From Typha latifolia (Eukaryota; Streptophyta; Magnoliopsida; Poales; Typhaceae), in NCBI GenBank assembly GCA_019914945.1, contig CM034110.1, positions 5,907,808 through 5,971,807 of the forward strand: a stretch of 64,000 nucleotides of DNA, given 5' to 3'. Below, piece after piece: positions 13,312-26,700 of this stretch. How positions within the stretch are numbered: position 1 is the first letter of the stretch; the number at the start of each line of letters is the position of its first letter. Below the pieces are notes generated by a model, which saw only the letters and a program-made list of their open reading frames with translations, did no database searches and was not told the origin of the DNA. The position numbers and the translations under genes are program-made.

Positions 13312-13763
13312 TGATAGAATAAAATAATACGATCCAAAATACGGAATTAAATTCTATAAAGGATCGAAAATTAAACTCCCAAAAGATCATCATACCTCCG
13401 GCCATTGGTGTACTTCAAAACTTATGATTTTTTGCAAATTAGCTTTGGATCTTCTAAGCTCTCAAACACTCTAGTTTGATGGTGTGACTTTTCTAAATTG
13501 AGTGAATAAGCTTAGGGACCAAATCCACTATATATAGCCTAGCTCCCATCAAGCTTTATGGCTATGAGTTACCATATTGAAAATAAATGTTCATCTTATT
13601 TGAAAACTTTTATCTTAATCAATAAGAAAACTTCCATCTCAATCAATAAAAAAAACCTTAATCTAATCAATAAGAAAACATTCTAACCATTATGAATGTT
13701 AGTAATAAGAAAGGGAAACGTTTGGACCCTAATAAATTGGGTTAAAAGAAAAAAATGGTTACA
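13312..13763 (-). repeat. 3' LTR of the copia element
   Basis: 452 bases, nearly identical to 19060-19508. On the plus strand it starts TGATAGAATAAAA and ends GGTTACA. It carries a TATATATAGCC-type box in its middle, as does its partner. Confidence 0.93.
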
Positions 13764-13777
13764 TTCTCCCACTTGGT
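13764..13777 (-). other. Polypurine tract of the copia element
   Basis: Directly next to the 3' LTR. On the minus strand it reads CCAAGTGGGAGAA, the usual purine-rich primer for plus-strand DNA synthesis. Confidence 0.75.
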
Positions 13778-14060
13778 CCATACATTTGACCTGATTGATG
13801 CCTTAACTTAATCTCATTGATCATACTTTTTAAGAAATAAACATACGAATCATGGTGATAAGTCCTCTGATAACAAGTATTATCTTCCATGCATTACAAT
13901 ATGTTTAGTTCTCAAGTATTATACTTTATGTGGTAACACTTAATGAATAAACCTTATGTTTATTCTTAGTCCTATAAATTTTCTCAAATACTTAAGGTGC
14001 ACATTAATATGAGAAAACATCATAATTAACAAGAGTTTCATTCATAGATTGTATATATAA

Positions 14061-14600
14061 TTACATAGTGAAACCAAGTTCCATTTTTTCTACATGATTC
14101 TTGAATTTTAATGGTGGCATGCCCTTAGTCAAAGAATCAGCGATCATTAATTTAGTGCTTATGTGCTCAGTGACTACTTTATTTTCCTTAATACATTCCC
14201 TTATGGCTAGATAATTAATGTCGATATGTTTATTTCGACTTCCACTTTTATTATTCTTAGCCATAAAAATAGCAGCTGAATTATCGCAAAAAATTCTTAA
14301 TGGCTTAGAAATAGAATCCATAACTCTAAGCCCAGATATGAAACTCTTAAGACATACACCATGTGAAGTAGCCTCAAAACAAGAAACGAACTCTGCTTCC
14401 ATAGTAGAAGTGGCAGTCAAGGTCTGCTTGACACTCTTCCATGATATAGCTCCACCGGCTATCATGAAAATATATCCAGATGTTGATTTACATGAATCAA
14501 CACAACCAGCGAAATCAGAATCTGAGTATCCAATCACTTCCAAATTATTTGTCTCTCTATACATAAGCATGTAATCTTTAGTTCCTTGAAGATATCTCAT
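14061..14600 (-). pseudogene. Copia RNase H domain
   Basis: An open 179-residue segment with copia RNase H landmarks: YSDSDFAGC near residue 24, STSGY near 39, TATSTMEAEF near 62, CDNSAAI near 105, KHIDI near 124, and ADSLTKG near the end. It is uninterrupted but separated from the reverse transcriptase by a stop. Confidence 0.9.
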
Positions 14601-15600
14601 TATTTTCTTTGTTGCTCTCTAATGGTCCATATCTGGATTACTCTGATATCGTCCTAATATTCCTATAGCAAATGCAACGTCAGACCTTGAACAGACCTGA
14701 ACATACATCAGGCTTCCTACAGCAGAAGCATATGGAATGTTCTTCATTTGTTCTCTCTCAAGATCGTTCTTCGAGCATTGGTTTAAATTAAACTTATCAC
14801 CCTTCACAATAGGAGCTACACTCGGTGAACAATCTTTCATCTGAAATCTCTCCAAAACTTTATTAATATAGGTTTCCTGAGACAGACCTAAAATACCTTG
14901 AAGTCTGTTTCTATAAATTTTAATGCCAATGACATAAGACGCCTCACTCATATCTTTCATATCAAAATTTTTAGTGAGAAATTATTTCACTTCATGAAGT
15001 AAACCATTATCATTGGTTGCAAGTAAAATATCATCCACATATAGAACAAGAAAATATATCTTACTCCCACTGACCTTTTGATATATGCATTGATCCATGG
15101 GATTTTCAACAAATCCAAATGAAGAAATTACCCCATAAAATTTAAAATACCATTGATGGGATGCTTGTTTTAAACCATATATGGATTTATTAAGCTTACA
15201 AACCAAATGCTCACCTTAACTAGAGAGGAATCCTTTAGGTTGTTTCATATAAACCTCCTCTTCTAGATCTACATTAAGAAATGCAGTTTTTACATCCATT
15301 TGTTATAACTCAAGATCAAAATAGGCTACTAATGTCAATATAATTCTCAAAGAATCTTTCTTAGACACAGGAGAAAAAGTCTCTGTGTAATCAATTCATT
15401 CTTTTTCAGTGAATCCCTTAGCAACAAGTCTCGTCTTGTATTTTTCAATGTTGCCTATTAAAAAAACAATTTACAACTTATGGCTTTGGCACCATCAGGC
15501 AACTCAACAAGATCCCAAACTCTGTTACTTTTCATTGAACTCATCTCATCTTTCATGGCATTGTACCATAACTCGGATTCTTTGCAACCCATGACTTATA
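14601..15600 (-). pseudogene. Copia reverse transcriptase domain, interrupted
   Basis: Split into at least two open pieces. 14982-15206 carries KSIYGLKQA and the catalytic YVDD motif. 14619-14960 carries the downstream thumb-like segment, including GSLMYVQVCSRSDVAFA. Sequence to about 15600 still aligns in fragments but contains stops. Confidence 0.85.
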
Positions 15601-15838
15601 AAAAAGACTCAGGATCATTTTCAGCTCTAATATTATAGTCAGATTCTTGTAGGTACACTACATAATCACTAGGAATTGCTGACCTCTTAATTCTAGTAGA
15701 TCTTCTTAATATTATACTATCATCTTTCTGAGAAGTATGAGGTTCAACTTGTTCAGAAATTTCAACAACTTTATCTACTGGACTATTGTCAACAACTTGA
15801 AGACTTTCGATGATTGGTTGTTCAACACCAGTTTGTAC

Positions 15839-17193
15839 TTAAAGGGTGCTGTGAACAATTAACAATCTATCACCTAAAGTGGAAGGTTGAGACTCTAAAT
15901 GATCAGTATCAGAAACTATATTCTTGATTTGATTGCTCCCACTCATTAAGTCATATTCAAGAAATTTTGCATTTCTTGATTCCACAATCCTAGTGCTATG
16001 AGATGGACAATAAAATTTATAACATTTAGACTTTTCGGTATATCCAATGAAATACCCACTAATGGTCCTTGGGTCAAGCTTTTTATCTTGTGGATTATAG
16101 ATCCTAATTTCAGACGGACATCCCCAAACACGCATATGTCGCAAACTCGATTTCCAACCTTGTAATAATTCAAATGGTGTCTTTGAGACAGCCTTAGTTG
16201 GAACTCGGTTGAATATATACACTGCCGTCTTTAGTGCTTCAATCCATAAGAAGTTAGGAAGATTGGAGCTGCTAAGAATACTCCGCACCATGTCTAATAA
16301 TGTTCAATTTTTTATTTCTGCCACACCATTCTGATCCGGTGAACCAGACATGATATATGAGCAACTATCACATGCTCTTGAAGAAACTTAGCGAACGAAC
16401 CAGGTGCTTGTCTATCTTCAGTGTATCTACCGTAGTACTCTCCACCTCTATCTGATCTCACAATTTTAATTTGTTTTTCGCATTATTTCTCTACTTCAGC
16501 CTTAAATATCTTGAAGACATCTAATGCTTCATTCTTATTATGAAGTAAGTAGAGATACATATATCATGAGTAATCATCAATAAAAGTGATGAAGTATCTC
16601 TGACCATATGAGTCCGCATCTGGACTACATATATCAGTGTGTATGATTTCTAATAAGCTTGAACTCCTATTGGCACCCTTTTTGGACTTATTGGTCTGCT
16701 TTCCTTTAATGCAACCAATACATGTCTCAAAATTAGTGAAATCTAGAGTACTAAGTACTCCATCATTCACTAATCTCTTAATTCTTTTTAGGGAGATGTG
16801 TCCTAATCTCCGGTGACATAACATAGAGGAGTCCTCATTAATATTACACCGTTTAGTGCCAGTGTGAATATGCATTGAATCATAAGTGATATTATTTTGC
16901 AAATTAATACTATAAAGACCATCAGACAAAATACCATTCCCAACACAATCAGAATTGTAAAATAAACTGAATGATGTGTTTGAAAAATTAAAGGAATATC
17001 CCAACGGTACAAGTCTAGAAATTGAAATCAAGTTTCGTGAAAAACTTGGAACATAAAAGGTTCTATTTAATTGCAAAACAAAACCACTACTTAAAGTTAA
17101 TAAACATGTTCCTATAACCTCCATATGTGAACTCATCTTGTTCCCATATAGGATAGTTTGCTCATTTCCCACTAGCTTCCTTAGGTTTTGCAT
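15839..17193 (-). pseudogene. Copia integrase region, interrupted
   Basis: 16564-17193 begins in the protease-integrase linker and holds the GAG-pre-integrase HHCC-like segment (CHRRLGHIS, then CIGCIKGKQ) and the start of the core (IHTDICSPD, FITFIDDYS). 15839-16291 continues with NRVPTKAVSKTPFELLQGWK and WGC, typical of the C-terminal part. The stretch between them has stops. Confidence 0.88.
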
Positions 17194-17196
17194 ACC

Positions 17197-18063
17197 CTAC
17201 AAGGAGTTTGCAATATGAATTGTAGATCCAGAGTCAATCCACCAGATGTTAATATTAACATTAACCATATTAGATTCATAACAAATAAATGAGGTTGGAT
17301 TACCTTTATCCTCAAGCCATTTCTGAAATTTGGCACATTTCTTTTTCATGTGTCTTTTCTTTTTACAGAAGAAACACTTGGCCTCTTTTTTGATATCAGC
17401 TTGGGGTGGTGTTTTATCCTTCCCCTTTTGATTAGCTTGAGTCTTTCCCTTCCTACGGGTTGTAGTCAGCATTGCACTTTCACCTAGCTCCATCACCAAC
17501 CTCCCTTCTTCTTGAACACACATGGTCATTAACTCATTGATCGACAATTTTTCTTTATGTGTGTTGTACAAGATCTTAAATGGCTCGTACTGTTGTGGGA
17601 GAGTGTTCGGGATATAGTGCACATCATGCAGACGAGGGACATTGCGGCTCAACTTAAGAAACTAGAGGTTGACATTAGTGAGCCTTAGAGAAGAGAACTT
17701 CATAATTAGAGTGCTTGCTAAAGCCTTTTCTGAAGTGATGAACTAGTCATCAATGGCCTTAAGCAAGGCTCGGACATTTTCATGTTAATCTATTGAACCA
17801 TGAATACTAGCAGATATTTTAGTCTTAATGAATACCACGCTTAGACGATTGGATCGCTCCCATCGTTCATAAAGCGCAATATCCGCTGAAGAGCTAGTAG
17901 CAGTGATTGCAGGTGGTTCATCCTTTCTTATTGCATAATCAATGTCCATCCACCCTAGATGAAGAAGAACTCTCTCCTTCCATATTTTACAGTTGTCTCC
18001 TTTCAATTCAGGAATATCACAACGGATATCAGATAAATTCTCAAGTCGTGAAGCTGCATTCAA
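17197..18063 (-). pseudogene. Copia gag and protease start, interrupted
   Basis: 17785-18063 is the gag N-terminus. 17197-17652 contains a CCHC zinc knuckle (CFFCKKKRHMKKKC) and then WWIDSGSTIHI, the aspartic protease active site. A stop-rich gap separates the two pieces. Confidence 0.85.
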
Positions 18064-19044
18064 TATTACATGCTTATGTTAAATTGAGGCATAAATAAAA
18101 TTATGTTTTACCAATGTAAATCATACTTGAAAAAATGAATCAAATGACATAAAATTTATCTCTCGGCTAAATTTTATTTATGATAGAGTTTCTCAAATTA
18201 TCTTAATTCATGATTCTATGGGTATATTATGAGCATAGTTTGATATATATATATATATATATATATCTTAAACTTTATGATAAAACTATTAAATTATCAC
18301 TTAATTCATAATTCATGTGGGTAAGTTATGAATAATTTGATATCCTATCCTAATTAATTATTTAAATATAATAAAATTTCTTGTGGGATAAAATTTATTA
18401 TATTTAAATAATTAATTATAATTAATGTCTAAAATTATTTTATGTGATCTTTAAAACTATAAAATATAATTTTATTTAATTAAAGACGCTGTGGCTATTG
18501 TTTAATTAAATAAAATCATATGTCACATATTAGACATAATATTCTTTATTGCATATATTATGCATGTTATGATAATTTTAAAATTCATCCCAAAATTGTA
18601 TGCATTAATTTAGAACATAAATATTAATCCATGCAATACATAATGAGCATAATCGATCAATTTGCACAATTTAATTCAACTTAAAATTACATATATTATT
18701 CTAAGCATAAATAGATAACATATGCGAGCAAAATGATGGGAAATATCATTTTTGCAAATTATGGTCATCTTCAATCTTCATCCAGGTCATATAAACCTAG
18801 TTTAGACCCAGAAATTCCTGCACCACAACTCAGCATAAATACAATGTTTTGATGCTAAAAAACTTCTCCCTTTTTTTTAATTAAACATAGAATATTTAGA
18901 AAATCAATATCTTAAGAATTTCTAACTTTATTTTTTGCATAAAAAACAACTCAAAATGAAACTTTAATTTATGACAAAAATCTTGGCCGTAAATAAAGAA
19001 GAGCATAGAGATTATTCATAAACACCAAGGCAGAGATTAAAAAA

Positions 19045-19057
19045 TGCTATAATACCA
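19045..19057 (-). other. Primer-binding site of the copia element
   Basis: Two bases inside the 5' LTR, the minus strand reads TGGTATTATAGCA. This matches the initiator-methionine tRNA primer site TGGTATCAGAGC with a few substitutions. Confidence 0.75.
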
Positions 19058-19059
19058 AA

Positions 19060-19508
19060 TTATAGAATAAAAGAATACGATCCAAAATACAAAATTAAAT
19101 TCTATAAAGGATCGAAAATTAAACTCCCAAAAGATCATCATATCTCCGGCCATTGGTGTAATTCAAAACTTATGATTTTTTGCAAATTAGCTTTGGATCT
19201 TCTAAGCTCTCAAACACTCTAGTTTGATGGTGTGACTTTTCTGAATTGAGTGAATAAGCTTAGGGATCAAATCCACTATATATAGCCTAACTCCCATCAA
19301 GCTTTATGGCTATGAGTTACCATATTGAAAATAAACGTTCATCTCATAAGAAAACTTTTATTTTAATCAATAAAAAAACTTCCATCTCAATCAATGAAAA
19401 AACCTTAATTTAATCAATGAGAAAACATTCTAACTATTATGAATATTAATAATAAGAAAAGGGAAACGTTTGGACCATAATAGATTGGGTTAAAAAAAAA
19501 TAGTTACA
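19060..19508 (-). repeat. 5' LTR of the copia element
   Basis: 449 bases, the partner of 13312-13763. Its outer end (TGTAACT on the minus strand) is intact. Its inner end is TTATAG where the other LTR has TGATAG, so one terminal dinucleotide is mutated. Confidence 0.93.
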
Positions 19509-19513
19509 GTAGT

Positions 19514-20640
19514 AAGATAGATAAAAAGGTAAAACATGAAACTAAATAAAACATATCGCCAAATGTGTCTTTGAGTTGCCACGAGACAACTTAGAGATAA
19601 TGCTGCAGTATTTTGGTAAGGACTTTAGAGTATACTTCAATAGTTATTTTGAGAAAGTTGGCATTTCAAGCTTTGTGTAAGGCTAATTTGAGGGCCTAGG
19701 GAACCAACCCATCATTAACCATCAAATCACAAAAGGAGTAAGCCCCATCGGAGTTGATCTTGATGATGTTGTTGACAAGGCCTAGGGAACTTGGTTGGTT
19801 TTGTTTTATAGTATTCTTCATGTACGACTAATAGAGTTTCATCTTTAAAACCAATGATCTATAAAGGAGTTGGTTGGAGCTACAACTTTTTATTTTCGTT
19901 CATGCTATTATGGTGTAGCCAATACAGATCCAGCCTCTCTCTCTCTCTTCTAGTGTTGCTTGAACTTGAAATAGATACATAAATATTATTCCATCCTGTT
20001 TCACATCTCACAAGCCTTACCACCGATAAATAGTAGGTGGCTAATAATTTTAGTCTCTATATTGCATACAGGGTAAATGTTAAGGGGGCAAGAGATAGGT
20101 TGTGAAACGAAGCATTTATAGGTAGTCGATTTCATACAATCTTCCATAGAAATCTTTTGATTTCAGGACCAAGTGCAGCCTCCAGAGAGTCTAGCATAAG
20201 ATTGACTAACAACTTTATTACTTCTATTGAGCAAATTCATGACCTTGGCCCTAAAAGTCCCACCCGAGAATTTCGCAGATTGCTGAGACTTGAACTCCTT
20301 TCCCGTTTACCTCTACAAAAAGGAACGAGCAACCCTATCCACTTTATAAATCGTTGGACGACCCTTTGCTTACCGAAGTGTAGAGGATTTTAAGTTCGCC
20401 CTGTGTGATCGATTAAATACTATAATTTTCTTGATATCTTTGTGAAGTCTTAACTCCAAAACCTTCGCAATCATTCTGCAGCGCAATACTGTTACGCGAC
20501 GTTCTATTTAAAAAAAATGAGGTGTTTTATAATTATGGCGATTAAGTAGTGATATCTGTCGTATTTTTTTTTTTAAATTAAATAAATCAGTAAAGCCTAT
20601 CTTTTGTTTTTTTGTTTTGGATTTTGTTTTTGTTTTGTTT
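19514..20640. other. Intergenic stretch upstream of the SDR gene
   Basis: Short reading frames only. No protein family, RNA gene or repeat terminus is recognised. The last few hundred bases should hold the SDR promoter, but no distinct element is clear. Confidence 0.4.
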
Positions 20641-20715
20641 TGACTTTTGAGAAAACTACGTCTTCTCCATTATGTATTCAAGTAGCCGCTCTGATCTCTT
20701 CCCCAAAAAACCCCG

Positions 20716-23700
20716 ATGGAAGTCATCACCGCCTTGGCTTCAATCCCAGTAGCTCTACACGCTCCTTGTCTCTCCCTCACACCCTCTCTGTCCTGCGGTC
20801 GCTTCCTCTCGATTAGTCGCTCCTCACTCCCCACCTCTCTCTCCCACGGACGTCGCATCTCGGTAGCCTCTGCCTCTTCTTCCCCTCTTGGTGAGCGTTC
20901 CTTCTCTATGATTTCTCTTTTCTTCCCGTTACTCGGGTGATTCATTGTTTTAATGGGTCTGAGTTTTATCGGCATTGCGGTGGGCATACGCTAGATTCGG
21001 CAAAGGAAGGAACTTGGTCGTTCCACCACTTCCTGCCCTTTTTACTTCTTTCGTAGGTCCGACGAGGTTCGTTATGAGAACTGTAGTATTGGGTTTCTTG
21101 CAGAATTTGATTTTGGAGGTTTTATTTATGGACCTTGGAATTATCTCGTGCCAATGTCGCATAGGTAGCAATGTTTTGCTGTAGTTATTAATCACAAAAT
21201 GAGATAACAATAAGTATAGCATTGTTCCCCTCGGAGGAAGCATTGCCTTTTCTTTTCTTTATTTATTTATTTTTGTGCATCTCATTACTATGTTTTAGTC
21301 TTATTGTGAAGAACCTCCTTTATTTGACAAATTTGCAAATGAACTGCTTGTACATTTTAATAAGGGTAAATTACATATTATCCCCTATAATTTACATATT
21401 TCTGAGATTAATGATCATTTCTTAGTGATGACTGCATTAGTTTCAGTTCAAATCATTAAGTTTAGATCTTACTGAATCAGAAAGAGACTCGCAATTAGAA
21501 ATATTGAGAAGTTTGATATCAACGCTCTGATATCTTACATTTTGCGAGTGCAGAATCATCCAATGATGCAATGGCGAAGATGTCTTCCTCCAGTGTTACT
21601 GGGGAGAAGGATCTGTTGATCGTGGGGCCAGGGGTACTTGGTCAGTTAGTAGCTGAGAAGTGGCAACAGGTTATTGCAAATTATGTTAAGATTCTTGAAC
21701 AATTGACCTATCGCATATGAAGCACAGATACGATAACTGGATATGGAGATATAAAAATACAAATACAGGGATACGACAAATTCTTAAAAGTAGGATATGG
21801 ATATGGTATGAATACACCAATAAATAAATAAATAATACGTTTTCAATTTGTTGTCAACCAATATAATATACAGTAAAAAATAATTATCTTAGAAATGATA
21901 AGATAAAAGGAAAGAAAGCTACAGATTTAGTATCTACATGCCTAAAACTTTAAATAATATTGTAATAAAAACTTATCGGAAACTCAAAATATTAGCAAAA
22001 CGTTGAAACATAGTTCAATTATTAATCTATAATTAATTTGGATCTTTAAATTTTAAATGGCCTTCAAATTATATGTTTAATTTATTATCTAATAAACAAA
22101 GCCTTAAAGTATCATGAAAGATTGGATAATTATATAAAGTATATGTTTTATATCATCTTTCAGCAAAGAAAGAAGAAAAAAATGATAATTGGATGATCAA
22201 AAAATGTATTAGAGCCGTACCCTACTGTATTGGAAAATTAAAATTATTATTTTTTAATTCAAATACTTCTCTAGTTGTAACCAATATGTATTGGGCTGTA
22301 TCAATATCCAATACGTATCAGAAACCAGTACGGAGGGGAAAATGAATTATTCTTGCTTCATAGCCTATCATACATCCTTACTCTAAAAGATGATTTTGTT
22401 TTTCTTTTTTGAACTTTAAATATCTCTGGTTACTATATTTTTATTAGTATGAATTGCTGTTGAAGGAGATACAGCTGGCTACTTAAGTACTCTTGTCATT
22501 TAATGAAATTTTGCTTCATTCATTTGTTAATTGAATTAGTGTGGGAGGAGCATCTTCCTTTCTAAATGCATGATTAATCCTTAAATATTGTAGAAACATG
22601 AACTTCTAAATTCACCCACATACTAGATGTAATTAACAAGTTCTCTTGCTTCTTGTTGATATTCAATTATCTATCCTGATTTCACCAAAAAGACTTATTG
22701 TGTAGTGATAAAAGTTAAGCAAGGCAAAATGTGGAGTATTATTAAGCGAACAACAATTTAATGGTTAACTTGAATATAATATCTAAGAAAGAATAGGTGG
22801 AGACATGGATGCAACCATGTAGGGGTGAATTACGTTGAACAATATCTGATCCATCTAGTTCTTTGTTCGAGCATTGCGGGATATGGACTTGGATTTTCCT
22901 ATCTATCTCAATAGATTTGTATCAGTGTCAATCTTATCCACATGAGAATATAATTTAAAGAATTTTATCCAAATTTGTGTTTGCATTGTCATATAGTTTA
23001 AAATAATATGAAATATTGAAGTGAGGACATGCTTTTTATGTATTTTTATGTCAATAGGTGCCCTGCTTCTATTATGTAATTTCTAACTGTGTTGCACATT
23101 ACAGCAGTGCTACATTTATTGTAGCTTTATAAATTCAATAAGGATACATATGTTACCTGATTCACATCCTTATCCATATCAAGCAAATATTGTTACCGAG
23201 TTTGCTATCTATATACTATCCGTAACCTTGTTCATAACAGAGAAGAGAAGTGGACATCGATATTATTTTGGCACTACCTGATCAGTATCCTATCAGTTTT
23301 CATCCCTACATGGATGGTATTTGTATTTTACTCTATTACTTTCTTATATATTGAGAATACAATTTATCTTTCTCAGTTGCTTTGCATATTGTCTCACTCA
23401 TCGGAATATTTGGGTGAATTTTGTTCCTAACTCCTTAAAATACCAATCTTTGCTCAAATAGTCACATAGATCACAAGGTTCATTAAAGTGACTGAAGGAC
23501 TTCATATTTTTCTCTGTTAACAGGAACATCCAGGTTGCAAAATTTTTGGCCAAACAATGAGTACAGATCATCATAATGAATTGATTGAAGTTGGGATCAT
23601 TCCCTCCTTAAGGGGTTCAACAACTGCTCAGAAAGTTCCATATGTTATTTTTTGTGCTCCGCCATCTCGCACTGAAGATTACCCTGGTGATGTCAGGTAA

Positions 23701-26700
23701 AATATGTGTTGAAATTTCAAGAGATTTTCTGTCCTGAAACATATTGAATGATAGAAGATGCAACACCTTTTACCATATTTCATACAATGTGACATCTAGA
23801 CCTGTAGCTTTCTCGTGCCACATGCCATGCTTCTCTTTCTTTACAATCTTTCTTTACTCATTTTTTTAGTTTCCTTTTGCCTCATGAGGTTCTCTGCTAA
23901 TGTTAAGGTAGACAGTGCTTGCTCCTTACATCACAAAGTGCAATAGCCAATTATTCTGAGACAACCTCTATTAGGAGGTAGTGATGGAAATAAGTTGAAT
24001 ATGTTATTATTTTACCTTCATTTGGATTATCCCATTTAAAGGTTTACACATGAAATTGGTGTCTGATGAGTGATGACCTGAAGTTTAGAAAGTTTGACTG
24101 ATGTCTTAAGTTTAGCAGGTATCAACTAAGTTATACATGTATCAGAAGTTGAATATGTTTGGTTTCCATGTGTCCTTCATGTACAGACATAAACAATTAA
24201 TAATACAGATCGTTTTACTGTTTTCAGTGTTAGTTAAATATGTGCATAACAGTGGTCACTGGCTATACACATAATAAGCGTGCATTGAAGTATTGAACAT
24301 TAAAGCTGAGTTTCATTTGAGAGTTTGATGTATGGCAGGTATTGTGAAGATTGTATTGTATGGGATCTTCTAGCATAGGGAAAATGATACTTGGGCTCTT
24401 GAAGATTTCCAAGTATAGTTTTGCATATGGCCAATTGGACAATTACAAATATAAATCCTTGTGAATGAGTCATGATAAGGAATCAATTTTCTCTGGTCTG
24501 CTGATTCATCTTTCTTGGGACCTGAAGCAGAAGCCTGTACTATGAATGTTCTAGTGCTCAAATATGGGATGTAGTTGAGCTGCCTTATACATCTGGAGAT
24601 CCTTGTGGATCCCTGGCAACTGGGGGCAGCCTGTACTATGAATGTTCTAGTGCTCAAATATGAGATGTAGTTGAGCTGCCTTATACATCTGGAGATCCTT
24701 GTGGATCCCTGGCAACTGGTGTAACATATTCAAATCAGACCACGAAGTTAACAATTTCTCAGGAACACAATTGGCCTTTTAATAAATTTGTTGCTCACAA
24801 AAGAGGAAGCAAATTTAGGTGAACTCAAATATGTCTTGGCTGAGAATGACAGAACAAAATCTTTGGAATAGTATACTGTTCACTAGTGACCTAGGTAACC
24901 ACTTTTGTAGGTATTTACAAAGCTTTTTCTCAACAAAACAGTGGCCATCTAGAGCACAACTCCGCTGATCCTATATAGACCAGCATACTAGTGAAATTCT
25001 GTACTTCATTTCATGCTATCAATAATAAATACTAGTTTGGAGTAGTTTTAAACTTTTAATGATATATCTCCATGTTCCACTGGTTTTACAACTTCCTGAC
25101 ACTGTCAGTTGTCCTTTTTAAGTATTCTTTTGCCTTTTATAGTAATTTCAGTGCAATGTACAGTAGTATCTATTCTCTGAGATATCTCCTGTATCCTGTC
25201 ATCCTATTTATAAATGAAGAAGAAACCTTATACATGGGTAACATGCTTAGTTTCAACAAATATCTGCAGATTAGCAGCATCGAATTGGAGTGGTGAAGGT
25301 TCTTTCCTGTTTACCTCCAGTACTGCTGCTTATGATCAGAGTGACAATGATTTGTGTGATGAGGTGTACATCTTGTTTTAAGTATTTTCTTTAATTATAC
25401 CATTTATTTGTCTTTAACTCTAAAAGAAATTAATACCTTTCTAAATGTACTGGTGTACAACTTTCTTGCAGTTCATAGAAAACTTGCTTACATCATTTTG
25501 CAAAATCTTGAGCAACTGGCATTTAAAATGCTTTTTAAATGTGTTCTATTTTGTCTTTCTGATTGGATGGAAGATCCAAAAGGATCTTTTGGTGAGCTTA
25601 GAAGGGTAACTTTTGATCTTATTGAGAAATAAAAACTTTGGTCATGAATCTTTATAGACAAACCGTATATCATTTTCCCTCAACTACTGTTACACAATTG
25701 GAGGGAAACATTTTGATATTACAAGATTGACCCTTTTCCTCTTTCCAGTGTCATTTGATAGAGTTATCCTTCTAGGTATGCTTGATTCTTCTTGATGTGA
25801 AGATTACCCTAGTTTGTACTTCTGTGATCTTTAAATATATTTTCCTCTTGGCTAATTGTCTTTGTTCTATTTCTTTGTGTTTTCTCACTTGAGATAAAAA
25901 AATGAGTCGCAATATGAAGATTCAAAGGTGATATTCAAGGGAAGTTGAGACTAGTTATTTTTCTTACAGATGATAACCTATATTCTTAGGAAGAAGAAAC
26001 AGTAGTATAAACTATACTATTCATTGTCAAATTAGTAAAGAATGAGCTAAGTCCAGAAAAATGTACATAGCAGTAACCTTTAAGTGAGCTTATTTGATAA
26101 AAGAAGATCAATATTAGAAGGATTCTCCTGGCATATATGTAGACTCGTGGGATAATTTGATTGTTAGGTCCTCTGCCCTGCTTAGTGTTAACTTCTCAAT
26201 GTTCAGACCTTGTACAGAATCAGCACATACCTGTTTCATGTAATAGGTTGAATAAAGAGGTTTTTTTAATGACCAATTCGAAGATAAATGCTTGTTAATC
26301 TTGGTAATTGATGTTTTTAATGTTGCTTTTGTAATCGTAGAGATAAGAGTGTGGTCCTGGTTAAGAATTCCAAAATTTCTTTTTTTTTTCTAAGTTCTGA
26401 ACCCTCAAAAAATGGAAATATCCATATTTCTATTACATTTTCAATTATGCACTATATCTACCATCATCTTAGAGAGATGCATTGTGATTCTATGGAGTAT
26501 GTGTATGTGGATCAAAATACAGTTAGATTGTAGCTCTTCTTTCACCAATCTTCCTTTTGTGTGAAAAACTACATGTATATGTACCTGCTGATAAAGAATC
26601 ATTTCCCTTTCCAGTCTAATTACAAGAAATAATCTAACCTGACTTCTAGTTGATATCTTTAGCTTGTTAGATCCCAAGAAAAGATTATCCTTTTGTTACT

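Larger units (their letters stand above)
13312..19508 (-). mobile_element. Full-length Ty1/copia LTR retrotransposon (decayed)
   Basis: A 6.2-kb element on the minus strand with two LTRs, flanked by the perfect 5-bp target duplication GTAGT (13307-13311 and 19509-19513). Reading 5' to 3' on the minus strand: LTR, primer-binding site, gag with a CCHC zinc knuckle, protease, integrase, reverse transcriptase, RNase H, polypurine tract, LTR. This pol order (integrase before reverse transcriptase) defines copia. The polyprotein is broken by several stops and frameshifts, so it is probably not autonomous. By eye the LTRs differ at about 25 of 450 positions, suggesting an insertion of intermediate age. 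It lies between the mimitin-like and SDR genes and interrupts neither. I do not assign a copia lineage. Confidence 0.95.

Noticed and set aside
20670..20987. Open minus-strand frame of 105 aa over the SDR first exon
   Set aside because: Arg/Glu-rich antisense shadow of the Ser-rich transit-peptide exon, with no family resemblance.
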